64,000 nt of DNA from Archangium primigenium (GCF_016904885.1 NZ_JADWYI010000001.1:5084001-5148000), one strand, 5' to 3'. Counted from the stretch's first letter, positions 53,344 to 62,956 are shown. The notes: generated by a model not told the origin, from the sequence alone. A program made the numbers and translations.

Positions 53344-56300
53344 ATGGCCAATCTCGATATCGACATCGATCCGAACACGATCCAGAGTGTCCGGGACGTC
53401 ATTTTCACGCTCGAGCGCACCTTCCAGGCGGATTTCATTCCCGGGTTCCTGAGAACCCTGGATGAATCCTTGCGTGTGGATGGGGTTGCTTTCAGCGCGA
53501 ATACGGAGAAGCAGCAGTATGAATTCTCCTTGAACATAGGCATCAAATTGGAGGGCGAGGGAGAAGACGAGGGCGAGGGCGAAGGCGAGGGAGAAGACGA
53601 GGGCGAGGGCGAAGGCGAGGGAGAAGACGAGGGCGAGGGAGAAGACGAGGGCGAGGGAGAAGACGAGGGCGAGGGGGAAGACGAGGAAGACAGTTCCCGG
53701 TACCTCGTGCTTGGTCTCGCCATGTCCCTCAAGCCCGACAGCGCCACGGGGAAGTTTCCTCACGTCGCCGATTTCGCGGCCCGGGTGGAGATGCCCCTCA
53801 CGGGCAGTGACTTCACGCAGCTCGTCTTCGAGGGCGTGTTCACCCGGAAGTTCGGCAGCGCACTCGTGGTGCAGTGCAACATCGTGGAGGAGAAGGGAAT
53901 CCCGCTGCACGCCCTCTTTGGCGGTGTGGCTCCGGCGCTCGGGCTGACCATCCCCGAGGAGCTGTCCATCCCCATCCGGCGGAACTTCGTCCTGGTGCTC
54001 GCGGGTGAGCGGAACGCCCAAGGGCGGACGCGACCCCGGTTGCTGCTCGGGGGCGGGCTGAGCGCCGAGGTGGACCTGGGGCAGTTGCCCCTGGTGGGGC
54101 TGTACTTCAGCTCCGCCCAGACGGGCGCGAGCGTCTCGGTGGATCTGCTGGTGGCCACCGCCCGCTTTTCCAAGGAGGAGGTCCAGGCGCTCAACGGCGT
54201 GCTGGAGGAGATGACGTCGCCCTGCCGCATCCGCGCCTCGAGCGCGGCCGCGCAGGAGTTGGAGCGGGGCGCCTGGTTCGTCGCGTACGCGGCCCTCGGG
54301 GAGCTGGTGCGCTCCTGGTACATGCCGCTCAAGCGGCGGCGTCAGCCGGGTGCGGGCGGTGTGTTCTCCGCGCGCGGGCTCGTGCCGAGGCAGCTCACAC
54401 GCGCCGCGCTGGATGACCTCCCCATCACGCTCGCGGACAACGGCGCCTGGCTCACCGTGCAGCGCTCCGTGGGGCCCGTGCACTTCGAGAAGCTGGGGCT
54501 CATCTACCGGGACGGCGCCGTGCAGTTCGTACCGGAGATCGTCCTGACCGTGGGCGACCTCCGGCTGTCACTCTCCGGGGTGTCCGTGCGGCTGCCCATG
54601 CCGAGCGGCGCCGCGCAACTGCTCGTGGAGGGCTTCGGGCTCGAGTACGAGAACGCCACGCTGCGCATCGCGGGCGCCTTCCTGCGCAAGAAGCGGGAGA
54701 ACTACGAGGAGTACGCCGGCATGGCGGCGCTGCAGATGGGCGTGAAGGGCCAGTCGCTCGGCCTCGCGGCCATTGGCGCCTACGCCGTGCCCAACGGGGG
54801 CCAGCCGTCGCTGTTCCTCTACGCCACGCTCGACTACCCGCTCGGCGGCCCGCCCTTCTTCTTCGTCACCGGCCTGGCCGCGGGCTTCGGCTACAACCGC
54901 GCCTTCACCGCGCCCAAGCTGGAGGACGTGCAGGAGTTCCCCCTGGTCAAACAGGCCGTGGAGGGCACGGGGGATTGGAATTCGGACAACGCCACCGAGG
55001 CCGTCGCCACGCAGCTCGAGGCGCTCACCCAGTATCTGAAGATCCAACCCGACACGGGCTTCCTGACGATCGGGGTGAAGTTCACCTCGTTCAAGATGCT
55101 GGAGGGCTTCGCGCTGCTGTACGCGGCCATCGGCAAGGGGTTCGAGCTGGGGATGCTCGGGATCGCGCGCCTGACGGTGCCCTTCTCCAAGCCCGGCGCG
55201 GCGGCGAAGGATCCGCTCGTGTACGTGGAGCTGGCGCTGCAGGCGCGCTTCGCCCCGGAAGAGGGCGTGGTGATGGTGCGCGGGCAGCTCACGCCCAACT
55301 CCTATCTCCTGGGCAAGGCGTGCAAGCTCACGGGTGGCTTCGCGTTCGCCACGTGGTTCGCCGGTCCCCACGCGGGGGATTTCGTGCTGACCCAGGGCGG
55401 CTACCACCCGTCCTTCAAGAAGCCCGAGCACTACCCGGACGTGCCCCGGGTGGGCTTCGACTGGCGGGTGGACAGCAAGATCTCCATCCGGGGCGAGTCC
55501 TACTTCGCGCTGTGCGCCCACGCGGTCATGGCGGGCGGCTACCTCGAGGCGCGCTACGATAGCGGATCGGCCTGGGCGTCCTTCACGATGGGCGCCGACT
55601 TCCTCATCAGCTGGCGGCCGTATGCCTATGACATCCGCCTGTATGTGCGCTTCCGCGCGGGCCTGGGCTGTCTCAAGGGCAGCGTGGGCGCGGACCTGCA
55701 CATCTGGGGGCCGTCGTTCGGTGGCAAGGCGCAGTTGGACTTCTGGCTGTTCAGCGTGACGGTGAAGTTCGGCAACCAGGGGAGCGTGGCGCCCGTGCCC
55801 ATCGCCTGGGACGAGTTCCGCTCGTCCTTCCTGCCCGAGGACAAGGAGATCGTCAGCGCCGCCGTGGCCGAGGGTCTGTTGCGTCAGTACCGCTCGACCC
55901 AGGGGGACGAGGTGTGGATCGTCAACCCCAAGGAGTTCGCGCTGGTGACGGACTCGGTCATTCCGAGCAAGACGGCCGTCTTCGTGCCCTCCGACGCGTC
56001 GTTCCAGGGCAACCAGTCCCTGGGCGTGGCGCCCATGGCGGTGGAGACGGACCAGATGGAGAGCGAACACCGCGTGTCCATCCAGTACGGGGACACGGAG
56101 GTGGTGAGCGACAAGTTCGTCGTGCGCGAGGAGAAGCGCAAGGTGCCCGAGGCGCTGTGGGGGGCACCCAAGACGCAGATGGTGGGTGGGAAGAAGCGGC
56201 TGCGCTTTCCCGGCGTCAACGACCGCTCCTTCGTGAACGACACGCTCGCCGGGCTGCGCATCGAGCCCGCGGCCGTGCCCAACCCCGCGGAGACGAAGTC

Positions 56301-56553
56301 CCTGCCCGTGGAGCTGCTGCGCTACGAGACCTCGACGATGCCGGACGCCTATGCCTGGCAGACGCTGTCGGCCTTTCGCGCCCGGGACCTCGAGGACGAC
56401 GCACGACGCACGGCCATCCGCGAGTCCATCGCCCACAATTCCGCGCGAGACGCATTGCTCTCGTCCCTGGGCTTCGTGCCCGCCGAACACGTCGCGCTGC
56501 GCGCCGATGTCGCCAACCTCTTCGTTTTCGCTCCCCAGGTGAAGGAAGCGTGA
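53344..56553 (+). CDS. large protein C resembling DUF6603 family, with acidic repeat
   Basis: A 1069-residue protein. From about residue 540 it resembles DUF6603 proteins, recognised by FALCAHAVMAGGYLEARYDSG-like and GADLHIWGPSFGGKAQLDF-like segments; this attribution is from memory. Residues about 70-116 are an E/G/D-only low-complexity segment. No signal peptide. The rest alternates beta-rich stretches with Gly and aromatic residues, as in large repetitive or barrel-like folds. It starts 11 bp after gene B and its stop overlaps the possible GTG start of gene D. Function unknown. Confidence 0.8.
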   Translation: MANLDIDIDPNTIQSVRDVIFTLERTFQADFIPGFLRTLDESLRVDGVAFSANTEKQQYEFSLNIGIKLEGEGEDEGEGEGEGEDEGEGEGEGEDEGEGEDEGEGEDEGEGEDEEDSSRYLVLGLAMSLKPDSATGKFPHVADFAARVEMPLTGSDFTQLVFEGVFTRKFGSALVVQCNIVEEKGIPLHALFGGVAPALGLTIPEELSIPIRRNFVLVLAGERNAQGRTRPRLLLGGGLSAEVDLGQLPLVGLYFSSAQTGASVSVDLLVATARFSKEEVQALNGVLEEMTSPCRIRASSAAAQELERGAWFVAYAALGELVRSWYMPLKRRRQPGAGGVFSARGLVPRQLTRAALDDLPITLADNGAWLTVQRSVGPVHFEKLGLIYRDGAVQFVPEIVLTVGDLRLSLSGVSVRLPMPSGAAQLLVEGFGLEYENATLRIAGAFLRKKRENYEEYAGMAALQMGVKGQSLGLAAIGAYAVPNGGQPSLFLYATLDYPLGGPPFFFVTGLAAGFGYNRAFTAPKLEDVQEFPLVKQAVEGTGDWNSDNATEAVATQLEALTQYLKIQPDTGFLTIGVKFTSFKMLEGFALLYAAIGKGFELGMLGIARLTVPFSKPGAAAKDPLVYVELALQARFAPEEGVVMVRGQLTPNSYLLGKACKLTGGFAFATWFAGPHAGDFVLTQGGYHPSFKKPEHYPDVPRVGFDWRVDSKISIRGESYFALCAHAVMAGGYLEARYDSGSAWASFTMGADFLISWRPYAYDIRLYVRFRAGLGCLKGSVGADLHIWGPSFGGKAQLDFWLFSVTVKFGNQGSVAPVPIAWDEFRSSFLPEDKEIVSAAVAEGLLRQYRSTQGDEVWIVNPKEFALVTDSVIPSKTAVFVPSDASFQGNQSLGVAPMAVETDQMESEHRVSIQYGDTEVVSDKFVVREEKRKVPEALWGAPKTQMVGGKKRLRFPGVNDRSFVNDTLAGLRIEPAAVPNPAETKSLPVELLRYETSTMPDAYAWQTLSAFRARDLEDDARRTAIRESIAHNSARDALLSSLGFVPAEHVALRADVANLFVFAPQVKEA
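53551..53690 (+). repeat. GA-rich tandem repeats encoding an acidic linker
   Basis: A purine-only tract built of 30-bp units (53581-53610 and 53611-53640, nearly identical) and 18-bp units (53641-53658, 53659-53676 and a partial one). All units are multiples of three, so expansion or contraction keeps the frame of gene C. Confidence 0.85.
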
Positions 56554-56558
56554 AGCCC

Positions 56559-58532
56559 ATGAAGACCTCTCTCGTGGATCTCCGGTCGAACCTGCGCGCG
56601 CCGAGCACCGACGCGAGAATCGAATTCCTCCAGTACGAGCAGCCGCCGCTCGAGAGCGGGGTGTACACCGTCACGGTGTCGCAAACGGTGAAGGTGGAGG
56701 GGCAGGAGCGCTCCGTGCCGGCGCGCACGCTCACCTTCGCGGTGCAGGGAGAGCGCTTCGGTCCGCTCGCTCCCGAGGACATCGCCGCGGTGTTCCCGCC
56801 CGATGGCAGCGTGGGCGAGCACTCCAACGTGCTGCCCCACATCTCCCTGCGCCGCAGCACGCTGCCCTGGGAGCGTCTGCCGGGCACGGAGGACGAGAAC
56901 CTGTCCTGGCTCGCGTTGTTGCTCTTCCGCGACTCGGATTTCGCGGGCGATCCGGACCGCTCGAGGAAGTTCAAGGCGCAGAGCGTGACGCTGGGACAGC
57001 TCTCGTCGTCTCCGGGGGCGGGGCGCTTTCCCACGGTCCAATTGGAGCCGGGCCAGAGCGCCGAGGACATGGTCACGGTCATCGACGTGCGGCGCGACCT
57101 GCTCCAGTCCTTGCTGCCCACGTCCGCGGAGCTGGCGCTGCTGGCCCATGCGCGTCAGCGCAAGACGGCCGGGGGCGAGCCCGAGGGGGATGCGCAATCC
57201 ACGGTGCTGTGCAACCGCCTGCCCGAGCCAGGCGCCGACAGCATCGTGCACATGGTGTCGCTGGAGGGGCGCTACAAGGACGGCGCCTTCGACTTCCAGG
57301 GCGCGGGGGACTCGGACTTCATCCGCCTGGTGAGTCTGACGAGTTGGAGATTCCACAGCGTGGATCCCGCCCAGGGCTTCACCGCGCTGCTCAAGCGGCT
57401 CAACCGGGAGCCGGGCTCCCTGCGCGCGCCCGCCGCGGGCACGAGCGCGGCCCAGGCGTGGCTCGCCCAGGGTCACGTGCCCGTCCCCCATGCCCTGCGC
57501 GAGGGGGACAAGACGGTGTCCTTCTACCGGGGCCCGCTCATCCCGGGCTCACCTCCGGACGCGCCCACGCTGCCAGCGCGCAGCGCGGACGAGCTGTTGC
57601 GCTACGACCCCACCACGGGGCTGTTGGATGTGTCCTATGCCTCGGCGTGGGAGTTGGGGCGCCTGCTCACCCTGGCCAACACCCGCGTGGCGCTGGAGCT
57701 GTACAACTGGAAGCGCAAGGTGGCCCAGGAGGGCAATGCCCAGTCGCAGCGCGCGGTGCGGGGACTGCCGGCGAAGAGGCGGCGGCTGGCGATGCGCGCG
57801 ATGGACGCGGGGATGCCCGAGGCGGCGGCGGCCTGGTTCCAGGATCTGTCGGTGCTGCGCGGCCTGCCCTTCAACTACGTCATTCCGGACGAGAAGCTCC
57901 TGCCCGCCGAGTCCCTGCGCTTCTTCTGGTTGGACCCCGTCTGGGTGGAGTGCCTGCAAGATGGGGCGTTGAGCGTGGGCCGGGTGACGGAGACGGACTT
58001 CCTGGGCGACCAGGGGCTGCGCTCGCGCGTGGCGACCCGGAGCGGGGGGCGGGTGGTGACGGGCTTCGTGATGCGCTCGAGCGTGGTGTCGGGCTGGCCG
58101 GACCTGCTCGTGGAGGCCTACAACGAGCGCGTGGAGAACGCGGACTTCCTTCCCACCGATCAGCAGACGCTCACGCCCGTGCGCATCGAGAAGCTGTCCA
58201 AGGATGTGCTCATTGGCCTCTTCGAGGGCGAGCTCAAGACGCTGGACGTGCACCAGAAACCCGAGGCGATGCATTTTGGACTGGATGTCCAGGAGGGCAG
58301 CGACTCGGCGAACTACAGCAAGAACCTGCGAGACCTGGACTCCGGCGCGGGCAGCGAGGAGCTGATCATCGACGCGGTGCCCTGGCGCGAAGCGGACAAG
58401 GGATTGGTGGACGTGGTGGGGCTGGCCGAGGCGATGCGCGGCAAGCTCGGCCAGCAGTCCTTCACCGCCGCGCCGTTCGCCTTGCAGATGATCGAGGGCG
58501 TACAGAAGGTGCGTTTCGTGTCCAAAGGATAG
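56559..58532 (+). CDS. large hypothetical protein D, last gene of the operon
   Basis: A protein of about 657 residues that I cannot name. The N-terminal third contains FGPLAPEDIAAVFPPDGSVG, SNVLPHISLRRSTLPWERLP and WLALLLFRD, a pattern I have seen in uncharacterised proteins of actinobacteria and myxobacteria. The middle is helical, rich in Arg and Ala; the end is mixed. No signal peptide or membrane segment. The ATG at 56559 is preceded by AAGGA; a GTG at 56550 would overlap the stop of gene C and give a coupled start. A hairpin follows the stop. Confidence 0.72.
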   Translation: MKTSLVDLRSNLRAPSTDARIEFLQYEQPPLESGVYTVTVSQTVKVEGQERSVPARTLTFAVQGERFGPLAPEDIAAVFPPDGSVGEHSNVLPHISLRRSTLPWERLPGTEDENLSWLALLLFRDSDFAGDPDRSRKFKAQSVTLGQLSSSPGAGRFPTVQLEPGQSAEDMVTVIDVRRDLLQSLLPTSAELALLAHARQRKTAGGEPEGDAQSTVLCNRLPEPGADSIVHMVSLEGRYKDGAFDFQGAGDSDFIRLVSLTSWRFHSVDPAQGFTALLKRLNREPGSLRAPAAGTSAAQAWLAQGHVPVPHALREGDKTVSFYRGPLIPGSPPDAPTLPARSADELLRYDPTTGLLDVSYASAWELGRLLTLANTRVALELYNWKRKVAQEGNAQSQRAVRGLPAKRRRLAMRAMDAGMPEAAAAWFQDLSVLRGLPFNYVIPDEKLLPAESLRFFWLDPVWVECLQDGALSVGRVTETDFLGDQGLRSRVATRSGGRVVTGFVMRSSVVSGWPDLLVEAYNERVENADFLPTDQQTLTPVRIEKLSKDVLIGLFEGELKTLDVHQKPEAMHFGLDVQEGSDSANYSKNLRDLDSGAGSEELIIDAVPWREADKGLVDVVGLAEAMRGKLGQQSFTAAPFALQMIEGVQKVRFVSKG

Positions 58533-58560
58533 GCGCGGGGGGCGCGGGACCCCCCGGGCC
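58532..58560 (+). terminator. hairpin closing the four-gene operon
   Basis: A GC-only stem starts at the last base of the TAG of gene D: GG-C-x-C-GGGGGG pairs with CCCCCC-G-x-G-CC across one mismatch, around a 7-base loop. Only TTCT follows, so termination would be weak or factor-assisted. Confidence 0.5.
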
Positions 58561-58596
58561 TTCTGGAATCGGCCATACTGCGCTCCGGACGGACGC

Positions 58597-59067
58597 ATGA
58601 GCCCCGCGGCAGCCATCACCTTCGACGATTCCCTCTGGCCCCTGCTCATCTCCCGCTTCCGGGGGACGGCGTCGGACGCGTGCTTCGAGGCGTACCTGGA
58701 GCAGGGGGCCGCCTACCTGCGGCGGGGGGAGCTGTACGTCAGCATCCTGGACATGGGGAAGCTCAACCTGCCCTCGGCCTCGCAGCGCCAGCGCCAGCAG
58801 GAGTGGTTGAGCGTCCAGAAGCAGGCCATGCGGGAGCGCGTCATCGGGTGCGCCTTCCTCATCGACTCCCCGATCATCCGCCTGGGGCTGAGCACCATCT
58901 TCCACCTGGTGCCCATGCCCTCGCCCTACGTGGCCGTGTCCTCCATGTCCGCCGGGGCGCTCTGGGCGAGCCAGCGGCTGGCGGAGCACGGCCTGCTCGA
59001 GGGCGCACAGCGGGTGCGGCGCCACTTCGGGCTCGAGCTGCCCGGCGAGGACGCCCGGAGCGGCTGA
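58597..59067 (+). CDS. hypothetical protein, 156 aa
   Basis: A 156-residue cytoplasmic protein of alpha/beta character. The layout (FDDSLWPLLISRFRG start, SILDMGKLNLPSAS strand and helix, RVIGCAFLI strand, then PYVAVSSMSAGALWASQRL) resembles small STAS/SpoIIAA-like folds, but I cannot confirm membership. It lies 64 bp after the hairpin that ends the giant operon, so it may be a separate transcript. Function unknown. Confidence 0.6.
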   Translation: MSPAAAITFDDSLWPLLISRFRGTASDACFEAYLEQGAAYLRRGELYVSILDMGKLNLPSASQRQRQQEWLSVQKQAMRERVIGCAFLIDSPIIRLGLSTIFHLVPMPSPYVAVSSMSAGALWASQRLAEHGLLEGAQRVRRHFGLELPGEDARSG

Positions 59068-59164
59068 GCGCCTCGCGGACGCCGTGGATCCATGGCTCTG
59101 CGCTGTGCCGCACTTCATCTGGACGCCGCGACTTGGGCATGAGCCGCTGACGTGGACAGTAGGG

Positions 59165-59737
59165 CTATGCTGCCAACTTCTGCGGTAAGGCGGCAAGCTC
59201 AAACTGCACTGGGCTGACATAGCCCAGGGTCGAGTGCCGCCGCTGCCGGTTGTAGAAGGCCTCGATGTACTCGAAGAGGGCCAGTCGGGCCTGAGCGCGC
59301 GTGCTGAAGTCCGTGGTGTAGACGAGCTCTTGCTTCAGCGTACTGAAGAAGCTCTCCACCACGGCGTTGTCCCAGCAATTGCCCTTGCGCGACATGCTGC
59401 ACTCAATCCCACGTGCTTCCAGAGCGCTTCTGTAGTCCTCACTGGCGTACTGGCGGCCGCGGTCCGAGTGGTGCACCAGCCCGCGTGGGGGATGACGGCC
59501 CTCGAGCGCCATGTCCAGGGCACTGAGCACCAGGTGCCGGTCGATGCTGTCGCTCATGGACCAGCCCACCACCCCGCGCGAGAAGAGGTCGAGCACCACC
59601 GCCAGATACAGCCACCCCTCGCGCGTGCCCACGTAGGTGATGTCTGTCACCCAGGTGGTGTTGGGTTGCACGGGAGAGAAGTCCCGCGCGAGGACATTGG
59701 GCGCCACGGGCTGGAGGGGATGCCTCAGGGCCCCCAT
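59165..59737 (-). pseudogene. truncated IS3-family transposase (OrfB C-terminal part)
   Basis: The frame encodes 190 residues with the rve/DDE core: Asp32 in TDITYV, Asp92 in HHSDRG and Glu128 in [10 protein letters not shown], with 35 residues between the second and third acid, as in IS3 elements. The N-terminal helix-turn-helix part (roughly 80-100 residues) and OrfA are missing upstream of 59737, where the sequence changes abruptly. The gene keeps its catalytic core but is probably not functional alone. Confidence 0.85.
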
Positions 59738-59899
59738 TCCTCCTATACTTTCACTTTCAAACGTCTCTTGGTTTCTCCTATGCTCCTCCGGTCAGTGCCG
59801 AGGTGCTTCAGAAAGGTGAACACCTGGGCATTGCCAGCCAAGCAAGAGGAAACGTCGAAAAGCAGTGAACCGCGCTGCACTTACATCGGAGCATCCATC

Positions 59900-62188
59900 A
59901 TGACAAAAGCACCTGCCCACTTGCTGCTCGTGCTTGCTTGTGTCTTGTCTGCAAGCTGCGGTTCTCCCGACACGGGTTCGGCTCAGTTTGCCGTGTCCGT
60001 GCGCCAGGAATTGGCTACCGCCATCTCGCGGGTCTCCATCACGTCAAGCGCCGCCGACTTTCCCTCCATTACTCAGGACCTTGCTCTTACCGCTGGCAGT
60101 TGGAGCGGAACCATCGGCAACATCCCTGCGGGCTACAATCGCTCGTTCCTCGCGCAAGCGTTCGACTCTTCGGGAACCAAGCTCTTCGAGGGGTCCGTTT
60201 CTGATATCACCATTTACGCCAGCAAGATGACTGCGGTTGCCATCATTCTCCAGCAATTCGGCCCACCACCTCCATTCCAGAATGAGGCGCCGGTGATCGA
60301 CTCATTGGTGGCTTCATCCACCACCACGGTGGCGGGTGGATCCATCTCTCTAGTGGCCACTGCGCATGATCCAAATACAGGCGATACGTCTTCCTATGCG
60401 TGGACCGCCACGGCTGGAACGTTCTCTATGCCGACCGCGCTCTCTAGTTCGTGGACGGCTCCTAAGACCACGGGCCTTCAAAGGCTCACTTTCACCGTGA
60501 CGGACTCAGGTGGTTTGTCCTCCAAGGTCACCCTGGTTGTCAACGTCACCTATGCCGATGGAGAAGGTGAGGCGAAGCTCGACCTGTCCTTCAACAGTTC
60601 TCCCAGCATATCCGCTATGAGTGCTACCCCCACGCAACTGCCGGTGGGTCAGCGGTCTATTGTTTCAGCCTCGGTCTCTGACCCAGATGGAGACAGCCTT
60701 TCCTACGCATGGAGCGCGAGCTGTGCCGGGTCGTGGGACAACGCCTCTTCGCCCACTGCTCAGTTTACCCCTTCGGAACTTCCGGCCGGCACCTGCAACA
60801 ACTGCCGTTTGACTGTGAAGATTTCGGACGGACGCGGAGGGAGCAACTCGGGCACCGTGGCCCTATGTGTCAGCAACACCTCTCAAATTAACCACCTCAA
60901 CCCCGTTATTGTTCGCTCCTATCGCTCCTCGGATACGGCCACTGCTGCTCAAGTGCTGACGTATGAGGTGGACGCTAATGATCCGGAAGGCTCGGCGCTC
61001 ACCTTTTCATGGACCGCTAATACAGGCACGATCGGCACGCCGAGCAACAGCAGCTCCAGTAGCCGCGTGACCTGGACCGCTCCTTCTTGTGTCAGCCCTA
61101 GCACCTCTCCCACCATTGTTGCCACCGTCACCAATGGTTTCAACTTGACGGCCACTAGGAGTTTCTCCGTGACGGGACTGACATCCTGCTCGGGCTGGAG
61201 TTCCACGGGGTCCATGGCCGAGCCTCGCCAATGGTACACGGCGACACGGTTGTCTGATGGCAAGGTGCTCGTCACAGGAGGAACTAACTCGACGACCCAA
61301 CAGATGGCGACGGCAGAGGTGTACGACCCAGTCTCTGGCACGTGGAGCGCCGCTGGCTCGATGGCTTTCTCTCGTCTCAATCAAGCGGCGGTGTTGCTAC
61401 CTGATGGCAAGGTACTCGTCTCCGGAGGGAACAGATTTGGCAATGCCATCGAAAATGTGGAGGTATTCGTTCCCGTCTCGGGCATCTGGAAGAGCACCCA
61501 ATCCACGGCTGCCCGTCGTCGGTACCATACTGCAACGCTGCTGCTCAATGGCAAAGCGCTCATCGCTGGCGGAGATGTGGGAGGGACGGCTGAGGTGTAT
61601 GATCCATCCTCGGAAACTTGGAGCACTGCAGGTGTCATGACGGAGCGTCGTTGGGAACATACGGCGACGCTGCTGCCTGGCGGCAAGGTGCTTGTCACGG
61701 GTGGGTATAACTTCAGTAGTAGCTCGATGCTCGTGACGGCGGAGGAATACGATCCGTCTCTTGGCACGTGGAGCGCTACCGGCGCCATGACCGATCCTCG
61801 TCGGTATTTCACGGCGACACTGTTGCCCAACGGCAAGGTGCTCGTCGTGGGTGGATACAACGTCAACACCGCTCTGCGGACAGCGGAGGTGTATGATCCA
61901 GCCTCGCGCAAGTGGAGCGCCACCAGTTCCATGGCCGTGACTCGCGCTGGACATACGGCGACGCTGTTGCCCAACGGCAAGGTGCTCGTCGCAGGGGGAA
62001 ACTACGGTAACTCCGTCTCAGCTGAAATTTATGACCCGGCGACGGGCACCTGGATCGCGGCTGGTACTATGAGTGCCGTGCAGCGAAACGGACACACGGC
62101 GGAGCTGTTGCTCAACGGCAAGGTACTCGTCATGGGCGGCTCAGGAGCCACTAGCCGCCTTGCGACAGCGGAATTGTATACCCCTTGA
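59900..62188 (+). CDS. kelch-repeat lipoprotein with Ig/PKD-like N-terminal domains
   Basis: A 762-residue lipoprotein (lipobox SASC, Cys20). After the anchor there is a region with Ig-like or PKD-like folds (YAWTATAG, YAWSASCAG and FSWTANTG mark three copies), then about six kelch-type repeats of roughly 50 residues with the core TATLLPNGKVLVxGG and AEVYDPxxxTWSA. Such proteins are exported and displayed at the myxobacterial surface. The ATG at 59900 has GGAG about 8 bases upstream; the frame is open far upstream but antisense to the IS3 relic. Base composition is lower in GC than nearby genes. A strong terminator follows. Confidence 0.85.
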   Translation: MTKAPAHLLLVLACVLSASCGSPDTGSAQFAVSVRQELATAISRVSITSSAADFPSITQDLALTAGSWSGTIGNIPAGYNRSFLAQAFDSSGTKLFEGSVSDITIYASKMTAVAIILQQFGPPPPFQNEAPVIDSLVASSTTTVAGGSISLVATAHDPNTGDTSSYAWTATAGTFSMPTALSSSWTAPKTTGLQRLTFTVTDSGGLSSKVTLVVNVTYADGEGEAKLDLSFNSSPSISAMSATPTQLPVGQRSIVSASVSDPDGDSLSYAWSASCAGSWDNASSPTAQFTPSELPAGTCNNCRLTVKISDGRGGSNSGTVALCVSNTSQINHLNPVIVRSYRSSDTATAAQVLTYEVDANDPEGSALTFSWTANTGTIGTPSNSSSSSRVTWTAPSCVSPSTSPTIVATVTNGFNLTATRSFSVTGLTSCSGWSSTGSMAEPRQWYTATRLSDGKVLVTGGTNSTTQQMATAEVYDPVSGTWSAAGSMAFSRLNQAAVLLPDGKVLVSGGNRFGNAIENVEVFVPVSGIWKSTQSTAARRRYHTATLLLNGKALIAGGDVGGTAEVYDPSSETWSTAGVMTERRWEHTATLLPGGKVLVTGGYNFSSSSMLVTAEEYDPSLGTWSATGAMTDPRRYFTATLLPNGKVLVVGGYNVNTALRTAEVYDPASRKWSATSSMAVTRAGHTATLLPNGKVLVAGGNYGNSVSAEIYDPATGTWIAAGTMSAVQRNGHTAELLLNGKVLVMGGSGATSRLATAELYTP

Positions 62189-62216
62189 AGCCTGGTCACC
62201 GGGTGCGCAGTCAAAG

Positions 62217-62247
62217 AAAGCCCTGCCTCTTTGAAGGCAGGGCTTTT
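62217..62247 (+). terminator. rho-independent terminator after the kelch gene
   Basis: A 12-bp perfect stem (AAAGCCCTGCCT at 62217-62228 with AGGCAGGGCTTT at 62235-62246) surrounds a 6-base loop and ends in TTTT. It is the clearest intrinsic terminator in the window. Confidence 0.9.
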
Positions 62248-62329
62248 GTCCCAACGCAAGGGTGCGGACAACACCGTCGAGTTCTACGTAAGTGCCCGCC
62301 GGACCGCGTCGTGACGAGAGGGATGCGGC

Positions 62330-62650
62330 CGTGAGACCTCCAGGCATCCCTCATGCGGGGATGGAGGCGGGCCCACAGAAGGAGAGCCTCTGCTTGGCCG
62401 CAACGGTGGAGGCGCCGAGGAAACAGAGGACAGCGCGGGTGGATTGGGCCGGGCTGCTGCGCAGGACCTTCGCACTGGACGTGTTCGCTTGTCCCCGGTG
62501 TGGAGGCAGGCGAAAGGTGCTGGCGTATGTGACGGCCCCCCGCTGGGTTGCGCTCGATATTGGAGCACCTGGGACTTGCCACGCAGGCGCTGAAGCGGGC
62601 CCCGGCCCGGGGATCACCAGCGGGCGTGGTGCTGAACTTGGCGCAGCCGC
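62330..62650 (+). pseudogene. IS91-like transposase C-terminal relic
   Basis: The frame encodes RVDWAGLLRRTFALDVFACP followed by CGGRRKVLAYV, the C-terminal part of IS91/IS801-type transposases with a CPRCGG zinc-ribbon-like motif. The continuation (SILEHLGLATQALKRAPARG) is in another frame, showing a frameshift near 62548. No N-terminal part is present. Not functional. Confidence 0.7.
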
Positions 62651-62852
62651 TGTCAACACGCCCCAACTGCCTGCCTCTGTCCTCAAGCGAGGGCGGCCAG
62701 GGCGGGGGGGGCCCCAAGGGGTTGCACCCTCCCGTATACCGGCGCGGCGCGCGGCCTTGCTGGCCCCGGCAGCGGCCCTTCTCAGCCCCTCCGCTCCAAC
62801 CCTCACCCTCCACATGGCTTCTATCCCGCCTATACGCCCTATACGCACACGG

Positions 62853-62892
62853 ATTTGGTCCAAATTTGGTCCGACAAGAACCGATTTGGTCC
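62853..62892. repeat. three copies of ATTTGGTCC
   Basis: Exact 9-bp copies at 62853-62861, 62864-62872 and 62884-62892, spaced 11 and 20 bp apart in an AT-richer stretch. They resemble the iterated binding sites next to integration or replication sites, but no protein can be named. Confidence 0.6.
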
Positions 62893-62956
62893 CCCAGGGC
62901 GATCCGCACCTCCTCGGTAGGAGTGAGTTCGACTCAAGGCGGCGGGCAACCTCTAT

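Noticed and set aside
53551-53690. Repeat tract as a CRISPR array
   Set aside because: Units have no unique spacers and lie inside a coding frame in multiples of three.
47329-58532. The giant operon as a prophage or contractile injection system
   Set aside because: Only a tail-collar domain is present. No capsid, portal, terminase, integrase, sheath, tube or AAA loader gene is seen beside it.
59234-59899. N-terminal extension of the kelch lipoprotein by 222 residues
   Set aside because: It is antisense to the IS3 relic. The lipoprotein signal starts at 59900 with a good ribosome binding site.
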